Positions 1 to 5,734 of a DNA stretch of 5,816 nt are shown in pieces (position 1 is the stretch's first letter; every line of letters starts with the position of its first letter). The position numbers and the translations under genes were made by a program. Where the stretch lies: contig CAIZDF010000590.1 of the NCBI GenBank assembly GCA_903931645.1, forward strand, positions 1-5,816. The letters run 5' to 3'. This DNA comes from an uncultured Tolumonas sp. (GTDB lineage Bacteria; Pseudomonadota; Gammaproteobacteria; Enterobacterales; Aeromonadaceae). The notes under the pieces were generated by a model, which was given only the letters and a program-made list of their open reading frames with translations, had not been told where the DNA came from and searched no databases.

Positions 1-1
1 C

Positions 2-379
2 TCTGATATTCGCTGTGCACTAAAACGAGGAATATTAAAGCAACTAGTCGGAGATAAACATAAATTAAACATTTTTACGCTGGAGGAAAAGCTAGAAAAA
101 ACGCTCATGCAGGCACTACAACAAGCTCAACAGCAAGGAAAAGTAGCTTTAGACAGTTTTCCAATCGAACCTCAACTTTTAACGCAAATTCAGCACAAAA
201 TGCCTGTTATTAAAGAGAAAATGCAAAATGAAAATCAACCTCCTGTGCTGATAGTTAACCCACAATTACGCCCAATAATGTCTCGTTATGCCCGTGGTTT
301 TGCAAAAGGCTTGAAAGTACTCTCTTATAATGAGATTCCTGATAGTTTACAGATAGAAATTATCGGAACCCTTGGCTAA
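2..379 (+). CDS. flhA: FlhA, flagellar export gate protein, C-terminal fragment (5' end outside window)
   Basis: The open frame runs from the window edge to the TAA at 377-379, giving 125 residues; the internal ATG at 107 is not the gene start. It matches the end of the FlhA cytoplasmic domain: an IRCALKRGILKQLVG segment near the edge, a LEEKLEKTL helix where the family usually has LdPxLE, then PPVLIVNPQLRPIMSRYA and the family hallmark KVLSYNEIPD followed by a final beta strand ending in GTLG. FlhA is an inner-membrane component of the flagellar type III export gate; its cytoplasmic ring docks chaperone-substrate complexes and contacts the FliH/FliI ATPase. The membrane half lies upstream of the window. 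The fragment is markedly richer in A+T than lafK and the fli genes after it. A homologous type III secretion gate protein is possible in principle, but the flagellar neighbours and the SYNEIP motif favour FlhA, probably the lateral-system paralogue (lfhA). Confidence 0.93.
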   Translation, partial: SDIRCALKRGILKQLVGDKHKLNIFTLEEKLEKTLMQALQQAQQQGKVALDSFPIEPQLLTQIQHKMPVIKEKMQNENQPPVLIVNPQLRPIMSRYARGFAKGLKVLSYNEIPDSLQIEIIGTLG

Positions 380-381
380 TT

Positions 382-422
382 TTACATTAATTAACCTCAA
401 GTAATTATGAAGTGTAATTTTT
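382..422 (+). terminator. AT-rich hairpin with T-run after flhA, possible weak terminator
   Basis: TTACA at 382-386 can pair with TGTAA at 413-417, and TAATTA at 388-393 with TAATTA at 402-407, around an 8-nt loop; five T's follow at 418-422. The two stem parts are separated by an asymmetric internal loop (1 nt against 5 nt) and contain almost no G-C pairs, so the structure is weak. It lies 3 bases after the flhA stop, where a terminator would make sense, but chance pairing in AT-rich DNA is a serious alternative. Confidence 0.25.
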
Positions 423-424
423 CA

Positions 425-455
425 TTGCTAGAATGATATAAAATATAAACATAAT
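425..455 (+). promoter_or_regulatory. weak sigma70-like promoter candidate upstream of lafK
   Basis: TTGCTA at 425-430 resembles a -35 element (TTGACA) and CATAAT at 450-455 a -10 element (TATAAT), but the 19-bp spacer is longer than the optimal 17. Other AT-rich -10-like words (TAAAAT at 439-444, TATAAA at 444-449) have no better -35. The intergenic DNA is so AT-rich that such words are expected by chance. It would lie about 75 bp before the lafK start. Confidence 0.2.
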
Positions 456-470
456 AATCATTTAAACAAC

Positions 471-488
471 CTGCATTTAATTATGCGG
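471..488. repeat. short inverted repeat just upstream of the -24-like box
   Basis: GCAT at 473-476 pairs with ATGC at 483-486 across a 6-nt loop, and the stem can be extended to six pairs by a T-G wobble (472/487) and C471-G488. It abuts and slightly overlaps the GGGCACG word at 487-493. It could be an operator-like half-site pair or simply chance; nothing in the sequence identifies a binding protein. Confidence 0.2.
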
Positions 489-503
489 GCACGGATCTTA
501 TTT
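487..503 (+). promoter_or_regulatory. sigma54-like promoter candidate with imperfect -12 box, upstream of lafK
   Basis: The sigma54 consensus is TGGCACG-N4-TTGCW. Here GGGCACG at 487-493 matches six of seven -24 positions, the 4-base spacing (GATC) is correct, and TTATTT at 498-503 gives the TT of the -12 box but lacks its GC. Placement, about 30 bp before the GTG start with room for a leader, is right for lafK transcription. Loss of the -12 GC normally cripples such promoters, so this may be a weak, degenerate or false site. Confidence 0.3.
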
Positions 504-520
504 AAACTAATTCAGCAAAA

Positions 521-524
521 GGGA
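521..524 (+). promoter_or_regulatory. ribosome binding site supporting the GTG start of lafK
   Basis: GGGA at 521-524, preceded by an A-run, lies 8 bases before the GTG at 533. The overlapping GTG at 531 and the TTG at 525 are in other frames, and the first in-frame ATG is far inside the receiver-like domain, so this site decides for the GTG at 533. Confidence 0.6.
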
Positions 525-532
525 TTGTCAGT

Positions 533-1900
533 GTGAATAAGAATTCGCTTTATCTTTTAACCAAGGATGAACGTCATATTAAGGATATTTCTGCATTAGA
601 AATTCGACATGAGATATCCGTCAGTCTTTTTCATGAAGTACAGCAGTTGATGGCCGCGCCAGCGACACCGAAACTGGTAGTCTTTGATGTTGAATGTGCC
701 GCTGATGAAGCCATCCAATTTATTCGTCACTATCATCAGAAACATCCACTGACACCCATCGTGGTCATGGTTAATGCTCAACAAAGCCGTTTGGCCAGTG
801 AAGCACTGCAGGCCGGTGCGATAGATTATTTACAAAAACCGTTCACTGATTCGCAATTTTCCCGTGTGATTGCAGATTGTCTTCTGCTGCAACAACCACA
901 GCAAAATCTAATCGCGCATTCCGCAGTGTCGCATAAAGTCTTGCAACTCGCTCGCCGGGTTGCCTATACCAATGCCACCGTATTGATCACCGGTGAATCG
1001 GGTACGGGTAAAGAACGCTTAGCGCAGTTTATCCACGAAAAATCACCGCGCGCCCAAGCACCTTTTATTGCGGTCAATTGTGCGGCGATTCCTGAAACCA
1101 TTCTGGAAGCGATGCTTTTTGGCGTCAATAAAGGTGCTTACACCGGAGCCAGCAAATCACAACCCGGTAAATTTGAACAAGCAAACGGTGGCACATTATT
1201 ACTGGATGAAATAGGAGAAATACCGCTCAATCTGCAAGCAAAACTATTACGCGTTCTGCAAGAACGAGAAGTCGAACGACTTGGCAGCAATGAAAAAATT
1301 CGCCTGGATATCCGAGTTATTGCGGCAACCAACCAAGACCTACGACAACAAGTTGCTGAGGGTGCGTTTCGCCAAGATCTCTTTTATCGATTGGATGTGT
1401 TACCCATGAGCTGGCCGGCCCTGCGCGAGCGCAAAGAGGACATTATCCCGCTGGCTAAACATTTTCTAAAAAAATACGCCCCTGATTGCGATTATGAACT
1501 TGGCCGCGAAGCGCAACGCATGCTGCTGCAATACCGCTGGCCGGGGAATATTCGTGAGCTGGAAAATGTCATGCAACGTGCATTGATCCTCGCTAAAAGC
1601 CAGATTCTGCAAGTCCACGATCTGCAGCTCAAAGACGATCTGACACAGGCGTTACTCCCGCCTTACACCGAATCCGCGCCTGTATCTTTAACACTGCCGA
1701 CAACACCGGCACCGGTATCTTCATTAGCCAATTCACGTCAGCAAGCAGAATTTCAATTCGTATTGGATATGTTGCATCGCTGTAATGGCCACCGGACGCG
1801 GACTGCGGCTGCTTTGGGTATGACTACCCGCGCTCTGCGTTACAAACTGGCAGCTATGCGTCAAAACGGCATTGATATTGATTGCCTGGCAACTTCTTAA
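533..1900 (+). CDS. lafK: LafK-type sigma54-dependent transcriptional activator of flagellar genes
   Basis: A 455-residue bacterial enhancer-binding protein, starting at GTG. Residues 1-125 form a receiver-like domain: D12/E13 (acid pocket), D52 (phospho-acceptor position) and K102 in YLQKPF are present, but the conserved Thr/Ser is V80 and the usual MPxxDG after the Asp is missing. Residues 127-365 form the AAA+ domain: Walker A GESGTGKE (154-161), sigma54-contact loop GAYTGA (201-206, family norm GAFTGA), Walker B LLLDEIGE (222-229), arginine-finger region FRQDLFYRLDVLP (279-291) and sensor II WPGNIRELENV (336-346). A Thr/Pro/Ala-rich linker (about 371-400) leads to a Fis-type helix-turn-helix (about 405-440, with GHRTRTAAALGMTTRALRYKL). 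It should remodel RNA polymerase-sigma54 at lateral flagellar promoters. The position directly before fliE also fits FlrC, and the PGKFEQANGG stretch is FlrC/FleR-like; the absence of an upstream sensor kinase, the divergent receiver and the adjacent flhA favour LafK. Confidence 0.8.
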   Translation: MNKNSLYLLTKDERHIKDISALEIRHEISVSLFHEVQQLMAAPATPKLVVFDVECAADEAIQFIRHYHQKHPLTPIVVMVNAQQSRLASEALQAGAIDYLQKPFTDSQFSRVIADCLLLQQPQQNLIAHSAVSHKVLQLARRVAYTNATVLITGESGTGKERLAQFIHEKSPRAQAPFIAVNCAAIPETILEAMLFGVNKGAYTGASKSQPGKFEQANGGTLLLDEIGEIPLNLQAKLLRVLQEREVERLGSNEKIRLDIRVIAATNQDLRQQVAEGAFRQDLFYRLDVLPMSWPALRERKEDIIPLAKHFLKKYAPDCDYELGREAQRMLLQYRWPGNIRELENVMQRALILAKSQILQVHDLQLKDDLTQALLPPYTESAPVSLTLPTTPAPVSSLANSRQQAEFQFVLDMLHRCNGHRTRTAAALGMTTRALRYKLAAMRQNGIDIDCLATS

Positions 1901-1905
1901 AGAGA
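1899..1905 (+). promoter_or_regulatory. ribosome binding site of fliE
   Basis: AAAGAGA at 1899-1905 overlaps the lafK stop codon and sits 6 bases before the ATG at 1912. It selects this ATG over the in-frame TTG at 1882, which lies inside lafK and would add ten residues (MPGNFLKRLF) not expected in FliE. Confidence 0.6.
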
Positions 1906-1911
1906 CTTTTT

Positions 1912-2244
1912 ATGACAATCGAAACCTCTGCCATCCAACGGCAAATGTTACAGGATCTATCCGAACTGGCTTCCGTAGCCGATGACAATACGATAGCCGC
2001 CAATCCAGCTACCAGTGCGGGTTCGGCTGGTTTTGCCGATACATTGGCTACCGCGTTAAACAGAGTCAACCAGCAACAAAATGATGCAACTACACAAATG
2101 AGCGCAGTGGAAACCGGCCTGAGTGATGATCTGGTTGGCACCATGTTGACGTCACAGAAAGCAAACCTCAGCTTTTCCGCACTGGTACAAGTTCGCAACA
2201 AGCTGCTCACCGGTTTTGATGACATCATGACGATGTCGCTGTAG
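1912..2244 (+). CDS. fliE: FliE, MS ring-rod junction protein
   Basis: A 110-residue protein, normal for FliE (about 100-110). FliE connects the MS ring (FliF) to the proximal rod and is among the first substrates exported through the growing basal body. The N-terminal 45 residues are variable and Ala/Ser/Thr/Asp-rich. The conserved part follows: FADTLATALNRVNQQQ (about residues 37-52), GLSDDLVGTML, then QKANLSFSALVQVRNKLLTGFDDIM near the C-terminus; the RNKL word is the family signature, while the commoner AYQ(D/E)IM ending reads GFDDIM here. No signal peptide is seen, as expected for a type III export substrate. It follows lafK by 11 bp and precedes fliF by 9 bp, so it is almost certainly co-transcribed with both. 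I see no good sigma54 promoter directly in front of it. Confidence 0.94.
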   Translation: MTIETSAIQRQMLQDLSELASVADDNTIAANPATSAGSAGFADTLATALNRVNQQQNDATTQMSAVETGLSDDLVGTMLTSQKANLSFSALVQVRNKLLTGFDDIMTMSL

Positions 2245-2253
2245 GAATAAAGG

Positions 2254-4032
2254 ATGAGCGAAGCAATAAAAACGACCTCCGCAGAACTAACCGAGACCTT
2301 GAAAAAGAATGTCTCGGCACAACTGAGTCATCTGCGGAATAAAACGCGTGACAGCCGTTTCGTGCTGATGATCGCACTACTGGCCGCTGTCGTAGCCAGC
2401 ATGATCGTGATCATTCTTTGGACCACCAGCCCTAATTACGTCCCTTTGTATGGTAAGCAGGAGATGTATGACGCGGCCAATATTATGGAGCTGCTGGAAA
2501 AAGAAAAAGTCCCCTTTCGATTGGAAAAAACCTCAGGTCAAATTTTGATCCCAGAAGATCAGCTGGCACAAGTGCGTATTGCACTCGCTGCGCGTGGCGT
2601 CAGAGCTGCAATGCCAGCAGGAATGGAGAGTCTGGACAATAAACTGGGCTTAGGCACCAGCGAATTTATGGAAAATATGCGTTATCGCAACGCACAGGAA
2701 GGGGAACTCGCCCGTACGATTATTTCACTGGATGCGATTCGCAGTGCTCGCGTTCATTTAGCTATTCCACAACGAACGTTGTTTGTCGGCAGGAATGAGG
2801 AAAAACCCTCCGCGTCGGTGATGCTGGATCTGAAACCGGGGCATTCGCTCGATCAAGAGCAGATCGCGGCGATCCTCAATCTGGTTGCAGGCAGTATTAC
2901 TGGCATGAAACCGGAGTCGGTCACTGTCGTCGATCAAAGCGGTCATTTACTCAGTCATCAAGCCAGCGGAGAAGCTTCACTGGCGCAGCTGAGTGTGCAG
3001 CAGATGGATTATGTCCGCCGTCTGGAAGATTATATTCGGCAGCGCAGCAGTGACATGCTTTATCCATTATTAGGAAACGATAATTTCCGCATTCAAGTCG
3101 CAGCCGATGTCGATTTCAGTAAAGTGCAGGAAACGCGTGAGGATATTGATCCTGACAAAGTATTGCGCAGTGAAAGTGGCAAAGAGGATTCTCACAGCAA
3201 CAAAACCACATCTGGCGTTCCCGGTTCCTTATCCAACCGGCCACCGGAGCCAACTACCACCAACAAAAAAACTGGCGCCACCACACCAAACAGCACCGCA
3301 AGCAACAATGACAAAAACACAGCGGAACCGGCGACGGAACGGAGCGAATTTAACCGCCAGTACGATTCCAGCCGAACGGTTACACATACCGAATACCCAT
3401 TAGGACGGATCCGTCAGCTCAGTATTTCGGTATTGCTGAATCAGAAAGCGGCCCCTAAACAGGGCTGGTCGAAAGACCAACTGAGTGAAATTGAAGATCT
3501 GGTAAAAAAAGCGGCTGGATTTGAAAGCACACGCCAGGATCAGTTCAGTCTGGCATCGTTCGATTTTTCACCCACCATCGTCACCACATTACCATCTGAA
3601 GATATGCCATGGTGGCAAACAGAACATTATCAAGAGTTACTTCGTTATGGTATCGGTGCATTGCTCGGGTTAGCGCTGATCTTTTTTGGCATCCGGCCAC
3701 TTGTTAGACACTTGGTTTCATTGCAAAAAACTGACACCGATGAGGCTAATGAACACACTGCGCCAGCCACGATTACAAATCGAAATACCGCTTCTGCTCG
3801 TCCGTTTACAGCAACAGATGACGACATAAATTCCTTACTGAACGATGTGGCAACACAGCAAAGTGGGCAAATAGCTGGCTCGGAAGAGATAGCTATCGAT
3901 TTGGATGAATTACCCACCATTGGCAGCGATTTCGATGCTCAACTCAAACATCTGCAGCTGCTGGTAGATAAAGAAGCGGTACGTGTAACAGAGGTTATTA
4001 AATTATGGATCAATGGCAATGAACGACATTGA
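2254..4032 (+). CDS. fliF: FliF, flagellar MS-ring protein
   Basis: A 592-residue inner-membrane protein, somewhat longer than the common 550-570. FliF oligomerises into the MS ring, the base on which rotor, rod and export gate are built. Visible layout: cytoplasmic N-terminus, transmembrane helix 1 at about 36-57, ring-building motif 1 from about 60 (YVPLYGKQEMYDAANIMELL), RBM2 with GTSEFMENMRYR and EGELARTI-x-RVHLAIPQ at 134-173, and RBM3 from about 245. RBM3 is split by a disordered Thr/Asn/Ser/Pro-rich insert (about 308-362) that starts with the typical GVPGSLSNRPP; this corresponds to the beta-collar loop of Salmonella FliF. Transmembrane helix 2 is at about 465-486. The acidic cytoplasmic tail ends in the FliG-binding helix LLVDKEAVRVTEVIKLWI (569-586). 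The ATG at 2254 has AGGA (2243-2246) 7 bases upstream, overlapping the fliE stop. Its 3' end overlaps fliG. Confidence 0.97.
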   Translation: MSEAIKTTSAELTETLKKNVSAQLSHLRNKTRDSRFVLMIALLAAVVASMIVIILWTTSPNYVPLYGKQEMYDAANIMELLEKEKVPFRLEKTSGQILIPEDQLAQVRIALAARGVRAAMPAGMESLDNKLGLGTSEFMENMRYRNAQEGELARTIISLDAIRSARVHLAIPQRTLFVGRNEEKPSASVMLDLKPGHSLDQEQIAAILNLVAGSITGMKPESVTVVDQSGHLLSHQASGEASLAQLSVQQMDYVRRLEDYIRQRSSDMLYPLLGNDNFRIQVAADVDFSKVQETREDIDPDKVLRSESGKEDSHSNKTTSGVPGSLSNRPPEPTTTNKKTGATTPNSTASNNDKNTAEPATERSEFNRQYDSSRTVTHTEYPLGRIRQLSISVLLNQKAAPKQGWSKDQLSEIEDLVKKAAGFESTRQDQFSLASFDFSPTIVTTLPSEDMPWWQTEHYQELLRYGIGALLGLALIFFGIRPLVRHLVSLQKTDTDEANEHTAPATITNRNTASARPFTATDDDINSLLNDVATQQSGQIAGSEEIAIDLDELPTIGSDFDAQLKHLQLLVDKEAVRVTEVIKLWINGNERH

Positions 4033-5047
4033 ACTGAATCAGGAAGCCGTCGATCTGCGGATCGAGGATATTGAGAAAGCCGCTATTCTGATGCTAAGCA
4101 TGGGCGAAGAGGCCGCAGCACAGATTTTTAAACGCCTGAATCGCGATGAGGTACAGGCACTCGGTCAAGCTATGGCGCGGTTGCAAAATATTTCAACCAC
4201 GGAAGCAAAATGGATCCTGCAGCAGTTTTTTGTCCAGTATAAAAAGCAGAGCGGTATCAGTGGTGCATCTCGTCTTTATTTGGAGCGCACACTCGATCTG
4301 GCACTTGGTAATAAGTTCTCGCGCGATTTCCTCGATAACCTGTATGGCGACTCCATCCGCGAAGAATTGCAGATGCTGCAATGGATCCCCAGTGAAACGT
4401 TGGCTCGTTTCTTTAAAACCGAACACATCCAATTGCAGGCAGTGATGTTGGCTTTTTTACCATCATCGACTTCCAGCGAAGTACTCTCTTTCTTTCCACC
4501 CGAACAGCATGAAGATCTGCTCTACCGCATCGCAAACCTGAAAGAGGTTAGCGAACGGGTTATCGACGAGGTGCGGCATGCGGCTGATCGCTGTCTGAAT
4601 TTCTTTGCGAGTCAGATCGGTGCTCGCGTCGATGGAATCAAGCAAGTGGCCGAGATGATCAACCGCTATAAAGGCGATCGCAATCAAATGATGGCACGCT
4701 TGAAAGCACAAGATCCCGAACTGATCGCCGAGATCGAAAAGAATATGTTCGATTTCTATACATTACAGCGTCAGACCGGCGAGGTATTACAGCAAGTATT
4801 GCAGGAAGTGCCTCAGGAAACGCTGGCGATTGCGCTTAAAGGGGTCGATACCAACTTTAAGAAGAAAATTTTGGCAGCATTGCCAAAACGTATGGCACAA
4901 GCATTAGAGACAATGCTAATGGCACCAGGCTCAGCATCAATCAATAAAGTCGAGCAGGCGCGTGCTGAAATCATGCAGACGGTGCGTAGCATGATGGAAC
5001 AGGATGACATGGAATATCAGCTCTATGAAGAACCGGTGGTATCGTAG
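4013..5047 (+). CDS. fliG: FliG, flagellar rotor/switch protein
   Basis: A 344-residue cytoplasmic rotor protein, near the family length of about 330-350. FliG binds the FliF tail by its N-terminal domain (IEKAAILMLSMGEEAAAQIFKRL, about 20-42), FliM by its middle domain, and takes torque from the MotA-type stator through its C-terminal domain. The middle domain carries EHIQ (137-140) where most FliGs have EHPQ. The interdomain Gly-Gly reads DG (207-208) before IKQVAEMIN. The C-terminal domain has MFDF (245-248), LQEVPQETLAIALKG (263-277) and the torque helix near 289-302. Aligned by eye to E. coli, K264 and R281 are kept (K276, R293), but D288, D289 and R297 correspond to T300, M301 and S309. 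The start could also be the ATG at 4019, removing two residues; the gene overlaps fliF by 20 or 14 bp, suggesting translational coupling. The reading is full length with no frameshift. Confidence 0.95.
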   Translation: MAMNDIELNQEAVDLRIEDIEKAAILMLSMGEEAAAQIFKRLNRDEVQALGQAMARLQNISTTEAKWILQQFFVQYKKQSGISGASRLYLERTLDLALGNKFSRDFLDNLYGDSIREELQMLQWIPSETLARFFKTEHIQLQAVMLAFLPSSTSSEVLSFFPPEQHEDLLYRIANLKEVSERVIDEVRHAADRCLNFFASQIGARVDGIKQVAEMINRYKGDRNQMMARLKAQDPELIAEIEKNMFDFYTLQRQTGEVLQQVLQEVPQETLAIALKGVDTNFKKKILAALPKRMAQALETMLMAPGSASINKVEQARAEIMQTVRSMMEQDDMEYQLYEEPVVS

Positions 5048-5050
5048 CTT

Positions 5051-5734
5051 ATGAGCGAAAAATCCACCATTACACCGGGAGTTCGGAGCTACCACTTTCC
5101 GCCATTACACAATAATAATCAGACCATCGCCGACTATGCTAGTGCCCAGCAACAGCTCGATGCCGGTTATGAATCAGGACGGCAACAAGGTTACAACGAG
5201 GGGCTAGCTCAGGGCCGCGAAGACGGTTTACGTGAAGGCAAGCAAGACGGCTTAGAACAGGGGTTGCTACAAGGAAGGCTGCAGGGTGAGAAACTTGGCC
5301 GTCAGCAATATGAACAGGTACTACCAACACTGTCCGCCATGACGACACAATTAAATAATATGTATAAGCACCAAGTGCGGGAACAAAAAGAGCAATTACT
5401 ACAGTTAATTCGCCAGGTAACCGAACATATTCTGCCAGCTGAATTGGCACTAAACCCGTTACAGATAAAAATTTTACTGGAAGATAGTTACAAAGCACTG
5501 CCCGACCCAGTGCAAGGTGTAAAAATATACTTAAACCCAAGCGATAAAAAACGGCTATTAAGTATTGGTTTTCATATGCAACCAGAATGGCCGATTCTGG
5601 ATGATAACAAATTAGCCGTCGGTGATTGCCGCATTGAAAGCACCACAAGCGTCATTGAAGCCTCAATAAGTAAACAGTTGGCGAACAATTTGGCAAAGAT
5701 CTCATCCCAATTGGATGAACCATCACATGACTGA
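5051..5734 (+). CDS. fliH: FliH, flagellar export ATPase regulator/stator
   Basis: A 227-residue soluble protein typical of FliH/YscL length. FliH dimers hold the FliI ATPase, restrain its activity and anchor it to the C ring (FliN) and export gate (FlhA). Visible parts: a short N-terminal segment with aromatic residues (RSYHFPPL, 12-19) in the place where FliH contacts FliN; a glycine-every-fourth-residue region at 39-83; a charged helical stretch (about 95-125); and the C-terminal ATPase-binding domain (about 126-220) with ILPAELALNP, VKIYLNPSD and a GDCRIES segment like the GGCxIES of the family. The ATG at 5051 follows the fliG stop by 3 bases with only a weak GGTGG (5035-5039) upstream, so translation is probably coupled to fliG. 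The last part of the gene is AT-richer than fliG (about 39% G+C at 5461-5640 by hand count). A YscL homologue is excluded by context. Confidence 0.93.
   Translation: MSEKSTITPGVRSYHFPPLHNNNQTIADYASAQQQLDAGYESGRQQGYNEGLAQGREDGLREGKQDGLEQGLLQGRLQGEKLGRQQYEQVLPTLSAMTTQLNNMYKHQVREQKEQLLQLIRQVTEHILPAELALNPLQIKILLEDSYKALPDPVQGVKIYLNPSDKKRLLSIGFHMQPEWPILDDNKLAVGDCRIESTTSVIEASISKQLANNLAKISSQLDEPSHD
5165..5299 (+). repeat. GxxxG glycine repeat within fliH (12 consecutive units)
   Basis: Twelve glycines, G39 to G83 of FliH, occur exactly every fourth residue without a break. The glycine codons vary (GGT, GGA, GGT, GGG, GGC, GGT, GGC, GGC, GGG, GGA, GGT, GGC) and the intervening codons differ, so this is a protein-level repeat and not a recent DNA tandem duplication. 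In FliH such runs are known to form a helix-helix dimer interface; Gln, Glu, Asp, Arg and Leu dominate the x positions. Confidence 0.9.

Noticed and set aside
1882..1911. Longer fliE start at TTG 1882
   Set aside because: It would lie inside lafK, lacks a good ribosome binding site and adds residues not typical of FliE; the ATG at 1912 has AAAGAGA at good spacing.
1849..1911. sigma54 promoter for fliE in the end of lafK
   Set aside because: TGGCAGC near 1849 and TGGCAAC near 1888 resemble -24 boxes, but neither has a GC at the required -12 spacing.
1854..2228. 124-codon minus-strand open frame across fliE
   Set aside because: Antisense to a clear FliE with its family signature; Ser/Cys-rich translation without recognisable domain or ribosome binding site.
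3175..3340. Thr/Asn/Pro-rich stretch in FliF as a foreign insertion
   Set aside because: A disordered insert at this point of RBM3, introduced by a GVPGxLSNxPP word, is normal for FliF.
3107..3403. 98-codon plus-strand frame inside fliF
   Set aside because: Overlaps the RBM3 and low-complexity part of fliF in another frame; the open frame follows from the ACC/AAC-rich codons of the insert.
5139..5648. 169-codon open frame on the minus strand across fliH
   Set aside because: It lies wholly antisense to a well-supported fliH, its translation resembles no family I know, and the repetitive glycine codons keep the opposite frame free of stops. Treated as a shadow.
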